Below, piece by piece: positions 1 to 6,077 of a stretch of DNA of 9,108 nucleotides. Source of the DNA: Spirochaetales bacterium (GTDB lineage Bacteria > Spirochaetota > Spirochaetia > Sphaerochaetales > Sphaerochaetaceae). The notes beneath the pieces are model-generated. The model was given only the letters and a program-made list of their open reading frames with translations, was not told the DNA's origin and ran no database searches. The translations under genes were made by a program, and so were the position numbers. The stretch spans positions 1 through 9,108 of the forward strand of contig JALFCJ010000011.1 in assembly GCA_022771185.1 (NCBI GenBank), read 5' to 3'. Position 1 is the stretch's first letter. Every line of letters begins with the position of its first letter.

Positions 1-228
1 TCTTGTTCTGGTGTCAAAGCTCATCAGTTCTTCCTTCTCAAGTGAGAGGAGGTAGTTATACAGCCACTTGCATTCTGTGAATGTCAGTTGTAGCTTATCA
101 TAATCAGATTTGCTAAGTTTCTGAGTTTTTATCTTCAACTCGACGCAGACAGGGACCTGAGATTTTCTTCTATCTCTGGTCTGTTTTAGAGTTGTCTTTA
201 TGGCTTCATTCTTTACCTGTCTGTCCAT
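1..228 (-). CDS. tnpB: TnpB-type RNA-guided endonuclease/transposase, N-terminal part (runs off left edge)
   Basis: The reverse strand from the ATG at 226-228 is open for 76 codons to the window edge. After a basic leader of about 28 residues comes the stretch VELKIKTQKLSKSDYDKL, then an ECKWLYNYLLS segment. That layout, with a hydrophobic beta strand, a short helix and a (E/A)xKWLYN motif, is typical of the N-terminus of IS200/IS605-family TnpB (OrfB) proteins. Family members are RNA-guided DNA nucleases with a RuvC-like core and a zinc finger. Both of those domains, and the right-end guide RNA region, would lie beyond the left edge and are not seen. No Shine-Dalgarno sequence precedes the ATG, and the promoter next to it puts the transcript start almost at the ATG. 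A leaderless message or a later non-ATG start is therefore possible. Whether the gene is intact cannot be judged. Confidence 0.7.
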   Translation of the reverse strand, partial: MDRQVKNEAIKTTLKQTRDRRKSQVPVCVELKIKTQKLSKSDYDKLQLTFTECKWLYNYLLSLEKEELMSFDTRTR

Positions 229-233
229 GATTT

Positions 234-262
234 ATTATAGCATTTATAACGGTTTATAACAA
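234..262 (-). promoter_or_regulatory. Sigma-70-like promoter for tnpB
   Basis: On the reverse strand there is a TTGTTA -35 box (257-262), exactly 17 bases of spacer and a perfect TATAAT -10 box (234-239). The expected start of transcription falls at about 227, essentially on the tnpB ATG. The spacer overlaps two direct copies of TTTATAAC (243-250 and 253-260). The boxes are seen directly; promoter activity is inferred. Confidence 0.55.
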
Positions 263-291
263 TTGAGGCATTCATTTTTCAGCCTTACATC

Positions 292-311
292 CTCCACCTT
301 GAAAGGTGGAA
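292..311. repeat. Short hairpin, candidate left-end hairpin of the IS200/IS605-type element
   Basis: TCCACCTT (293-300) and AAGGTGGA (303-310) are perfect complements separated by two bases. This can fold as a 7-bp stem with a small loop. It lies upstream of tnpB, between the element and the remnant ATPase gene. IS200/IS605 elements end in short imperfect hairpins recognised by TnpA rather than in inverted repeats, so the position fits a left end. The exact boundary of the element cannot be fixed without an empty site. Confidence 0.4.
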
Positions 312-378
312 GCTTTACGGCTGTTTTTCTGTAAAAGATAGAAATGATTATAATTTAGAGCATATTTTTAAGGCCGGA

Positions 379-984
379 ATGTTACCTGAGATGTTTCTAA
401 ATCCTATGGAGGCAGAAGATCTTTTAGAAACGTATAAAGGTAATTATTTGGAAATGGAAATACAATTGGAGAATGAAGTAAATAATCTGCCTTCATTTAT
501 CAATTTTCTTGAAAAAGCAGCCATATGGAAAAACAAAAAAAGAAAAGAAACATCTTTTCCTCGTTTTTATTTCTTCGATGCAGGTGTGGCGAGAAGTATT
601 GCACATATGAGTCTTCCTACAGAAACGATGACAGAGTTTGGGGTACTTTTTGAAACATATATTATGATGGAAATAACTACCTATATCGATTATTCTGGGT
701 TATCTAGAACTGAGCTTACCTACTATCGATTAGGGAGCGGTAAGAGGGAAGTGGACTTCATAATAGGAGATGATGTTGCTATAGAAGTGAAAAGTGCAAA
801 GACTATAACAGACAAGCACTTGGTGTCTTTAAGGGAATTGAAAGAAGAAGGGATATTTTCTTCTTATATAGTGGTATCAAGAGAAGAAATACCTAGAATG
901 CTTAGCGATGGAATACTTGTTCTTCCATGGAAAGAATTCCTTATGAAACTATGGAATGGAGAAATATATGGCAGTAAGAGTTGA
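379..984 (+). pseudogene. Decayed AAA_14/DUF4143 ATPase, C-terminal DUF4143 (PD-(D/E)XK-like) remnant
   Basis: The 201 codons match the second half of the AAA_14 plus DUF4143 family. The N-terminal part (GMLPEMFL, then LPSFINFLEKAA) corresponds to the start of DUF4143. The later part has KKRKETSFPRFYFFDAGVAR (residues 53-72) and the nuclease-like core REVDF...AIEVKSAK. The whole Walker A/B ATPase half is missing upstream. At about residue 48 (near base 523) LPSFINFLEKAA jumps directly to IWKNKKRKE. In full-length relatives roughly 40 residues with the helix-turn-helix and a QILEDTL-type segment lie between these two blocks, so there is an in-frame internal deletion. The reading frame stays open upstream to base 250, and recognisable family sequence begins before the ATG at about 346. 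AAGG at 370-373 could serve as a weak ribosome binding site. I read this as a gene broken beside the IS-type element. Residual translation of a stable fragment is possible. Confidence 0.75.
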
Positions 985-1038
985 ATATCTTGGCTTTTTG
1001 ATTTTTCTTCGTCTCTCAGCAAAATTAAAATAAGAAGT

Positions 1039-1072
1039 AATAGGTATGAGAGCAGCATCATACCTATTTCTT
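1039..1072. terminator. Rho-independent-type hairpin after the DUF4143 remnant
   Basis: AATAGGTATGA (1039-1049) and TCATACCTATT (1058-1068) are perfect 11-bp complements around an 8-base loop, followed by TCTT so that the stem runs into TTTCTT. The stem is AT-rich and the T run is short, so termination is plausible but may be weak. The opposite strand has a T-rich stretch after the stem as well, so it could act in both directions. It lies 55 bases after the remnant's stop codon. Confidence 0.55.
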
Positions 1073-1372
1073 GGATATGTTCATAAGCTTTTATGCTAGA
1101 AGAAGAGGGAAAGAACGGTAATTATTCCTTCCAAGGGACAATTGAAGGGATGATTGTTTCTGACAAAAAGAACAATTTCTTTTGAACGAGTTTTGTATTT
1201 TGCATTGAATGAACAAAAGCAAGTAAAAAACTCATATTTACTTCACAGCTGTGTTTTCTACCGGTGTAGGTGAGAACAAGCTTTTAGAATTTGAGTTTCA
1301 AATTACTGTTGTTATTTCTGTTATCTCTTTTTTGCTTTTGACAAGAGATTGATACAACTCTTTATGGAATCA
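1073..1372. other. Gene-free spacer between the DUF4143 remnant and the AAA/nuclease gene
   Basis: No convincing gene is seen. The longest suggestive item is a 30-codon frame (1093-1185, +, beginning MLEEEGKNGNYSFQG) with no ribosome binding site. It may be debris and resembles nothing I can name. A perfect 10-bp palindrome CACAGCTGTG lies at 1244-1253. A consensus TTGACA at 1338-1343 has no good -10 box at the right distance. The sequence is AT-rich, like other decayed spacers in this window. Confidence 0.5.
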
Positions 1373-1394
1373 TGCTATATTTATAAGTAGGAGA
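1373..1394 (+). promoter_or_regulatory. Extended -10 promoter and ribosome binding site of the AAA/nuclease gene
   Basis: TGC followed by TATATT (1376-1381) matches an extended -10 element. The ribosome binding site AGGAGA (1389-1394) is 8 bases before the ATG at 1403. The predicted transcript start (about 1388) would leave a leader of only about 15 bases. A TTGATA at 1349-1354 is too far upstream to be a normal -35 box. The ribosome binding site is firm; the promoter is tentative. Confidence 0.45.
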
Positions 1395-1402
1395 AAAAGC
1401 AC

Positions 1403-2974
1403 ATGGGAGTATATGTAAATTCTGGAATTGAACAATTAAGAGTATCGAAAAAGAATAAATTCTATGTAGACAAATCCATGCTTATTTCTATTCTCAATGA
1501 AAAAAAAGAAAGCGATGGCAGATTTATTTGTGTCTCCCGTCCCCGTCGCTTTGGTAAGACCATGGCCGCTAACATGATAGCAGCCTACTACTCAAAAGAC
1601 TGCGATTCCCACGAAATATTCTCCGATCTTAAGATATCCAAAGATCCTTCTTTTGAAGAGAACATCAACAAATATACAGTCATAAAGCTTGATATTAATG
1701 GTGTTGCCACTAAAAAAGGAAATATGACTATTGTTCAGTATTGTAATAAACTAGTCGTTCCTGAATTGATTGAAGCATATCCAGATTTAGGTCTCTCTGA
1801 GGATGATTCCATCCCTGAATTATTGATCTCAATAAATAAAGCGACAGAAGATAAATTCGTGTTCATAATAGATGAGTACGATCTTCCGATAAGGGATGTG
1901 AAGTATTTGAAGGAGTTGGAGGATTACATAGATTTTCTGGTCGCTTTATTTAAGAGTGATGATACTAATAATTCTATAGCACTTGCATACCTTACAGGCA
2001 TCATGCCCATCATCAGGGACAAGGTCCAGTCCAAGCTGAACAACTTTACGGAATATACGATGATTAATGCCGCTGAGATGGCTCCTTTCATGGGCTTTAC
2101 AGAAGACGAAGTTAAGGGCCTTGCCCTTAGGGTTGGAATGGACTTTGAGGATCTGAAGTGTTGGTATGATGGATACAACCTTCATGGATTAGAAATCTAC
2201 TCCCCTAAGTCCGTCATTACAGCTGTCACAAATAAGGACTGTGACGACTATTGGAGCTACACTGGTATATTTACATCCTTGAGGGACTTGATTCTGAAGG
2301 ACTATGCCGGGACAAGGCGTGATGTAATCCAGATGATCTCTGGAGGCAGGGTGTCTATAGACCCTATGAAATACAACAACAGCATGACTGACATTAGGAG
2401 CAGGGACGATGTTTTCACCTGCCTTGTACACCTTGGGTATCTGGGCTTTGACAAAACCAGAAAAGAATGCTTCATTCCAAACTATGAAATAAAAAGGGAA
2501 TGGATTAGGAGCATAGAGGATATGCCCCAGTATGAGGAGTCCTCAGAAATCGTGAAGAACTCGGATTTTCTGATAAATGCCATCTGGGAAGGGGATGAGG
2601 AGGCTGTTGCCGAAGGAGTGAAGAGAGCTCATATGGACATCTCGTCTAATCTGACATACAACAGGGAGAATGAGTTCCGATGTGCTGTAAGGTATGCACT
2701 CTGTACAGCCGACAAGTATTACACAGTAGTGAACGAATTCCCTGCCGGCAAGGGTTTTGCAGACATAGTGTTTATCCCTCATGAAAACAACGTGCCCCTT
2801 ATAGTTGTAGAACTAAAGAGGGACACCAAGATAGAGAAGGCATTGGAGCAGATAAAAGACAGAGAGTATCCAGAGTCCTTGAGACAATATAGGGGGAACA
2901 CGATTCTTTTAGGCTTGAGCTATAGTACGGATACAAAGGAACATTTCTGTAAGATAGAGAGATTGGACTATTAA
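1403..2974 (+). CDS. AAA-ATPase-like protein with C-terminal PD-(D/E)XK nuclease domain
   Basis: This 523-aa protein has the usual size and layout of the AAA-ATPase_like plus PDDEXK_9 family, often annotated as AAA family ATPase. It starts with the family-typical MGVYVNSG. The Walker A motif is SRPRRFGKT (residues 45-53), with FGKT in place of the more common FGKS. The Walker B motif is VFIIDEYD (153-160). The C-terminal nuclease core has Asp454 in GKGFADIVFIP and Glu470-x-Lys472 in VVELKRD, so the catalytic D...ExK set is intact. No signal peptide or membrane segment is seen; it should be cytosolic. The AGGAGA ribosome binding site supports this ATG. The biological role of the family is unsettled; members are abundant, multicopy and often near mobile elements. 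It has no operon partner here and faces the convergent MATE gene across 77 bases. Base composition shifts within the gene: the first 500 bases are AT-rich, while 2080-2850 is richer in GC and AGG codons. Confidence 0.88.
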   Translation: MGVYVNSGIEQLRVSKKNKFYVDKSMLISILNEKKESDGRFICVSRPRRFGKTMAANMIAAYYSKDCDSHEIFSDLKISKDPSFEENINKYTVIKLDINGVATKKGNMTIVQYCNKLVVPELIEAYPDLGLSEDDSIPELLISINKATEDKFVFIIDEYDLPIRDVKYLKELEDYIDFLVALFKSDDTNNSIALAYLTGIMPIIRDKVQSKLNNFTEYTMINAAEMAPFMGFTEDEVKGLALRVGMDFEDLKCWYDGYNLHGLEIYSPKSVITAVTNKDCDDYWSYTGIFTSLRDLILKDYAGTRRDVIQMISGGRVSIDPMKYNNSMTDIRSRDDVFTCLVHLGYLGFDKTRKECFIPNYEIKREWIRSIEDMPQYEESSEIVKNSDFLINAIWEGDEEAVAEGVKRAHMDISSNLTYNRENEFRCAVRYALCTADKYYTVVNEFPAGKGFADIVFIPHENNVPLIVVELKRDTKIEKALEQIKDREYPESLRQYRGNTILLGLSYSTDTKEHFCKIERLDY

Positions 2975-3051
2975 ATGCCACACGTAGCATTGGGGTTGCG
3001 TTCTAACATGACTTTTCTATAAGGATAGTCATCCCTTCTCGCTTTACGAGT

Positions 3052-4407
3052 TCAACAGTCGCTATATTCTCTTTGTATCTCCATAAGCTTTTTTGTTCCC
3101 CTGAAGTAGAAGAAGAGTGAAAGGACAGTACCCATTGTCCATCCAATAGGCCAAGATAGCCATATTCCAGTGGAGCCAAGAAGTGTCGAGGAGAGTATGA
3201 AAGATAGAGAGACACGAAGTATGAGATCCGAGAATGTGTCTATCATAAACTCTTTCATAAGTCCAAGCCCTTTTAAAATCCCGTCTGTTATAAGCTTGAC
3301 AGCAACTACAAAGTAGAATGGAGAAAGTATAGTCAATAACGCCTTTCCGCTTGCCAATGCCTCTTCTGAAGGATTCTCTAAAAAGAGCTTAAGAAGAGTA
3401 GGTGAGAAGAAGAAATAGAGAATGAAGATTGGAACGGAAAGAGTCCAGACCATCTTTATTCCGGCTTTCTCTCCTTCCCTTATTCTTTCTCTTTTTCCTG
3501 CTCCCAGATTCTGGGCTGTGAAGTTTGACATGCCGTTACCGATGGTTGTAAAGCTTGTGATCACCAGGTTATTCAGCTTTATTCCGCCTGCGTATCCTGC
3601 CATAACTCCAGGTCCGAAGCTGTTTATTGTGCTCTGAATCAATATGTTTCCCACCGATACAAAGCTCTGCTGGAGAGTAGTAGGAACAGCCACAGATAAG
3701 AAATCTTTAAGAAGGGGAGTAGAGAAAAGCGGTGCTTTCTCCTCACTCTCCACTTCCTTCAGTCTCTTTCCCACAACCACAAGAGCCAATACACTGGATA
3801 CTCCTTGGCAAATAAAAGTAGCCCAAGCTACACCCTCGACACCCATCTTTAGTCCAGCCACAAAGTAGATGTCCATTGCAATATTTGCTGTGGATGAGAA
3901 GGCAAGGAATACAAAAGGAGTACGGCTATCTCCCAGACCTGAGAATATTCCGGTGGAGAGGTTATACAAAAAGAGGAAGGGAAGGCCGAATAGATATATC
4001 TCAAGATAAACCCAAGAAGGCTCTAGGAGAGATGAAGGGGTATTGATGAGGACAAGGATCTTCTTTCCTAGTAATAGCCCGAAGACCATGAGAAAAGAAA
4101 AACAGACGACAGTCGCTATTATTGAAGTAGTGACTGAGCTTTTTAAATTCTTATATTCTTTTGCCCCGAATAGTCTGGAGACCAATACTGAAGAGCCCAT
4201 ACTACAGCCCACTGCAAAGGCAAGGAAGATAAGAGTCATCTCATAGCTGTTGCCCACAGCCGCCAGAGCTTCTTCCCCGATGAATCTTCCTGCAACGAAA
4301 CTATCTGCAATAGTGTAGAGCTGCTGAAAGACTACTGATAAAAACAAAGGAAGGCAGAATGAAAAGATCACTCTGCCGCTTTTTCCTACTGTCAGATCTC
4401 TGACCAT
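3052..4407 (-). CDS. MATE family multidrug/metabolite efflux transporter
   Basis: A 451-aa polytopic inner-membrane protein with about 12 hydrophobic segments in two homologous halves, the standard length and fold of MATE exchangers (Na+ or H+ driven export of cationic drugs or metabolites). The first half carries the family signature FLSVVFQQLYTIADSFVAG (22-40) and EEALAAVGNSYEM. The second half repeats the pattern at VAVPTTLQQSFVSVGN (239-254) and GYAGGIKLNN (271-280). Residues 303-319 form the basic cytoplasmic loop GAGKRERIREGEKAGIK, which matches the GAK(E)-type loop after segment 3 (GAKEYKNLKS, 81-90). The ATG lies one base after the stop codon of the solute-binding protein gene; its AAGG ribosome binding site is inside the end of that gene, so translation is probably coupled. 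The substrate cannot be read from sequence. It is most similar in style to the NorM/DinF-like MATE proteins common in Firmicutes and spirochaetes. Confidence 0.93.
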   Translation of the reverse strand: MVRDLTVGKSGRVIFSFCLPLFLSVVFQQLYTIADSFVAGRFIGEEALAAVGNSYEMTLIFLAFAVGCSMGSSVLVSRLFGAKEYKNLKSSVTTSIIATVVCFSFLMVFGLLLGKKILVLINTPSSLLEPSWVYLEIYLFGLPFLFLYNLSTGIFSGLGDSRTPFVFLAFSSTANIAMDIYFVAGLKMGVEGVAWATFICQGVSSVLALVVVGKRLKEVESEEKAPLFSTPLLKDFLSVAVPTTLQQSFVSVGNILIQSTINSFGPGVMAGYAGGIKLNNLVITSFTTIGNGMSNFTAQNLGAGKRERIREGEKAGIKMVWTLSVPIFILYFFFSPTLLKLFLENPSEEALASGKALLTILSPFYFVVAVKLITDGILKGLGLMKEFMIDTFSDLILRVSLSFILSSTLLGSTGIWLSWPIGWTMGTVLSLFFYFRGTKKLMEIQREYSDC

Positions 4408-4408
4408 T

Positions 4409-5212
4409 TTATTCTGCCTTAGATATATCGGTACCGAAGTACTTGATACTGAGGGCGGATAGAGTTCCGTCTTCCCTCATCTCCTCCAGAGCCTTGTTTA
4501 CAGCCTCCCTAAGAGTAGCTGAGTCATCGCCCTTCTTAAATGGGATCACCACCTTTGTGGACTCCGGGTCCAGAACGGCGATTTTGATCTTTGCATCCGG
4601 GTGGGCTTTCTTGTAATCATAGAAAGTTACTTCAGCGTTGAGAGTCGCGTCGATTCTTCCAGAGATAAGAAGCTCGAAAGTCTGAACAAGGTCATCTACA
4701 CCTGTTACGTTCGCCCCATATTTCTCAGCAACCTGAGCATATGTACTTGATATAGTATTCGCTGTCTTTAATCCCTTGAGATCACTCATCTGGGAGATAG
4801 CGTTGTTGTCATCTTTAACGATTACGGCTGTTCTATTGTATGCATAAGGAGTGGAGAAGTCATATTTATTTGCTCTCTCTTCTGTGTAGTCGACGCCGTT
4901 GATCATGATATCGTATCTACCTGCATCCAATCCTGCCAAGAGTCCATCCCATTCACCTTCAACGAATACAGCCTTGACTCCAAGCTTATCTGCGATGGCC
5001 TGACCTATCTCTGTGTCATATCCCACCAGTTCATCTTTCTCATTATGATAGGTCCATGGTGCCCATGTGCCTTCCATGGCAATGGTAATCTCACCCTTTT
5101 CTTTGATTCTTTCAAGTTGGTCACCTGAAACCGCATTTTCTTTGCTGCCGCTTGCCATTATTGAGTTGGCAAGAAGAATTGCGATAATAGAAATGAAAAG
5201 TATCTTTTTCAT
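4409..5212 (-). CDS. Secreted amino-acid-type ABC solute-binding protein (SBP_bac_3 family)
   Basis: I place the start at the ATG of 5210-5212, giving 267 aa, because AAGGAG (5220-5225) lies 7 bases upstream and the protein then begins with a clean signal peptide, MKKILFISIIAILLANSIMA. A longer frame upstream to 5296 adds only a hydrophobic, low-complexity stretch. The mature part begins SGSKE, as is common in spirochaete periplasmic binding proteins. No lipobox cysteine is present, so it is probably free periplasmic or signal-anchored. The family 3 fold is clear: ITIAMEGTWAPWTYHNE (42-58), ELVGYDTEIGQAIADKLG (61-78), EWDGLLAGLDAGRYDIMING (87-106) and DFSTPYAY (118-125), matching polar amino acid or cystine binding proteins. 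Normally such genes sit with a permease and an ATPase; neither is present. Instead the stop codon is one base before a MATE gene. Confidence 0.9.
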   Translation of the reverse strand: MKKILFISIIAILLANSIMASGSKENAVSGDQLERIKEKGEITIAMEGTWAPWTYHNEKDELVGYDTEIGQAIADKLGVKAVFVEGEWDGLLAGLDAGRYDIMINGVDYTEERANKYDFSTPYAYNRTAVIVKDDNNAISQMSDLKGLKTANTISSTYAQVAEKYGANVTGVDDLVQTFELLISGRIDATLNAEVTFYDYKKAHPDAKIKIAVLDPESTKVVIPFKKGDDSATLREAVNKALEEMREDGTLSALSIKYFGTDISKAE

Positions 5213-5320
5213 CTTAAATCTCCTTGCCGTCATAATAAGAGGAAAAGAAAAAGATGAGAATAAGAAAGGAGAAAAACATAAGGCTATTTTTATCAAGAAA
5301 GAGACAAAGATAAGAGATCA

Positions 5321-5575
5321 TCAATCATCGACATGCGTTAAGAGGCACTCGAATGATACCTCGAAGTAGTCGCTTAAAAGTTGAAGTGCATTGAAGTCTG
5401 TCTTCCTTGTTCCTCTCTTCCAAGTAGAAACGGTGTTTTTCTTTACACCGATCAGCGATGCCAGCTCAGACTGGCTTATGTTCTTCTTCTTTCTCAACTG
5501 TTTGATTCTTTCTCTTTTTCTCTTCCTTTCTCGTTCTTTCTCTCTTTCTCTTTTTCGAAAAAGGAGAGAAAGCAA
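5321..5575 (-). CDS. XRE/Cro-type transcriptional regulator with an RE/KR-rich N-terminus
   Basis: The C-terminal 60 residues are a classic HTH_3 domain: RIKQLRKKKNISQSELASLI, then GVKKNTVSTWKRGTRKTDF and LQLLSDYFEVSFECLL. It probably binds DNA as a dimer and controls itself or neighbours. The only usable initiator before the domain is TTG at 5573-5575. There is no ATG or GTG and no good ribosome binding site, and the frame remains open upstream to the stop at 5651-5653. Between start and domain lie about 18 residues made almost only of Arg, Lys and Glu, encoded by a pure purine run on the coding strand. Family members normally start within a few residues of the RIKQLR helix, so this extension is either an expansion of a simple repeat or leader sequence that is not translated. 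The 108-base gap to the solute-binding gene downstream allows either a shared transcript or separate promoters. Expression is uncertain. Confidence 0.75.
   Translation of the reverse strand: MLSLLFRKREREKERERKRKRERIKQLRKKKNISQSELASLIGVKKNTVSTWKRGTRKTDFNALQLLSDYFEVSFECLLTHVDD
5506..5556. repeat. Polypyrimidine (coding strand polypurine) low-complexity tract
   Basis: Fifty of 51 bases are C or T on the + strand, broken only by G at 5533, in TTTCTC/TTCTTTC-like units. It encodes the RE/KR-rich start of the XRE protein. Such tracts are prone to slippage; a change not divisible by three would shift the reading frame of the HTH gene. Confidence 0.7.
5544..5572. repeat. Near-perfect palindrome at the XRE start
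   Basis: CTTTCTC (5544-5550) pairs with GAGAAAG (5566-5572), and TTTTTC (5551-5556) pairs with GAAAAA (5557-5562). There is no loop, only a 3-base bulge (GGA, 5563-5565). The 13-bp arms overlap the end of the polypyrimidine tract and the first codons of the XRE gene. It could be an operator or the product of a repair or slippage event. Confidence 0.55.
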
Positions 5576-5598
5576 TAAAGAATGGACTTCTTTTGGAA

Positions 5599-5634
5599 CT
5601 TTAATGATTACCCGTACCCAGGTAATCTTTAAAG
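5599..5634. repeat. 36-bp inverted repeat upstream of the XRE gene, candidate operator
   Basis: CTTTAATGATTACC (5599-5612) and GGTAATCTTTAAAG (5621-5634) are complementary at 13 of 14 positions around an 8-base centre. The single mismatch is T opposite T (5605/5628). It lies 23 bases upstream of the XRE start codon and 15 bases after the stop of the Rpn-like remnant. No T run follows on either strand, which argues against a simple terminator. Dyads of this size just before an XRE gene are often autoregulatory operators. Confidence 0.55.
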
Positions 5635-5649
5635 CCTCAAAGGGAGTTT

Positions 5650-5874
5650 TTACTTTTGGGCTTTTTTTTCATATTCCTCTGCCTTTTGCAGGAATTCTTC
5701 CTCACTTATGCCACACTCTTCTGCGGCTTCTTTAGCTGTGATTTTCTTTTCTTCATACAACTGGATAAGGTAAGTACTTTTCCAATCTGTACACCTTTTA
5801 TATCCCCTTTAGTAAGCTACTTTTGCGATTCCTTCACTCAGATTGCACATTTCTTCTTCTCTCCATAAGTTTTC
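5650..5874 (-). pseudogene. C-terminal tail remnant of an Rpn-like PD-(D/E)XK nuclease/transposase
   Basis: One reverse frame reads ENLWREEEMCNLSEGIAKVAY, then an in-frame TAA (5809-5811), then RGYKRCTDW and LIQLYEEKKITAKEAAEECG followed by ISEEEFLQKAEEYEKKAQK and a stop (5650-5652). The MCNLSEGI motif, a G/K-rich linker and a final helix pair of the form LYEEKKIT-AAEECGIS-EEFL are the usual C-terminal tail of Rpn-family (recombination-promoting nuclease/PDDEXK transposase) proteins. The nuclease domain is absent, and the first 41 bases overlap the end of the neighbouring small gene in another frame. The internal stop can be explained by one change from GAA. The family assignment comes from the tail only and is moderate. 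Confidence 0.55.
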
Positions 5875-6025
5875 TTATCTCCTCATGGTCTGTAAGGATG
5901 TGAGGTTCTCCTCTTTCCATCTTCTTATAAGGAGCATTGGCAGCTTCATCAAGTGCATTAATGAACGCTTCTGCATTCTTGGGATTAGTTATCTTTACAT
6001 TTGTGACAATACTTGAATTTTGCAT
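5834..6025 (-). CDS. Small conserved-looking hypothetical protein (63 aa)
   Basis: ATG at 6023-6025 follows AGGAAA at a spacing of about 6 bases. The product begins MQNSSIVTNVKITNPKNAEA and continues with FINALDEA, a linker and ILTDHEEIRKLMERR. It looks like a short soluble protein with a beta strand, a helix of the form NPKNAEAFINALDEA and a C-terminal TDxEEIRKLM helix. I recall small proteins of this general form in related bacteria, but I cannot name a family or function. It begins 52 bases after the AlbA/ATPase gene with no obvious terminator between, so the two may share a transcript. The last codons overlap the Rpn-like remnant in another frame; the original C-terminus may have been altered there. 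Small proteins of this type are sometimes antitoxin-like, but nothing here shows that. Confidence 0.6.
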   Translation of the reverse strand: MQNSSIVTNVKITNPKNAEAFINALDEAANAPYKKMERGEPHILTDHEEIRKLMERRRNVQSE

Positions 6026-6077
6026 TGAGTTTTCCTGCCTTTCAGCAAAATTTATGCATTTACATTAGAAACCAAGA

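Noticed and set aside
864..1061. Reverse-strand open frame with a hydrophobic, leucine-rich start.
   Set aside because: It is the complement of the DUF4143 remnant and of the terminator hairpin, and has no ribosome binding site or family resemblance.
1338..1343. Consensus TTGACA as -35 box of the AAA/nuclease gene.
   Set aside because: No acceptable -10 box lies 16-18 bases downstream; the better candidate is the extended -10 at 1373-1381.
2975..3051. Possible shared terminator between the convergent AAA/nuclease and MATE genes (ATGACT at 3008-3013 with AGTCAT at 3027-3032).
   Set aside because: The stem is only 6 bp with a 13-base loop and no T run on either strand; too weak to list.
5213..5296. 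Longer start for the solute-binding protein (28 extra residues).
   Set aside because: The ATG at 5212 has a strong AAGGAG at 7 bases and gives a standard signal peptide; the extra residues are low-complexity spacer.
5067..5369. 100-codon forward open frame.
   Set aside because: It lies opposite the solute-binding protein and the XRE gene, both of which have clear family motifs; the frame has no domain signal.
5391..5868. Forward open frames rich in Phe, Leu and Ser that look like membrane proteins.
   Set aside because: The composition is a by-product of the polypyrimidine tract and of the complement of the Rpn-like tail; there is no ribosome binding site.
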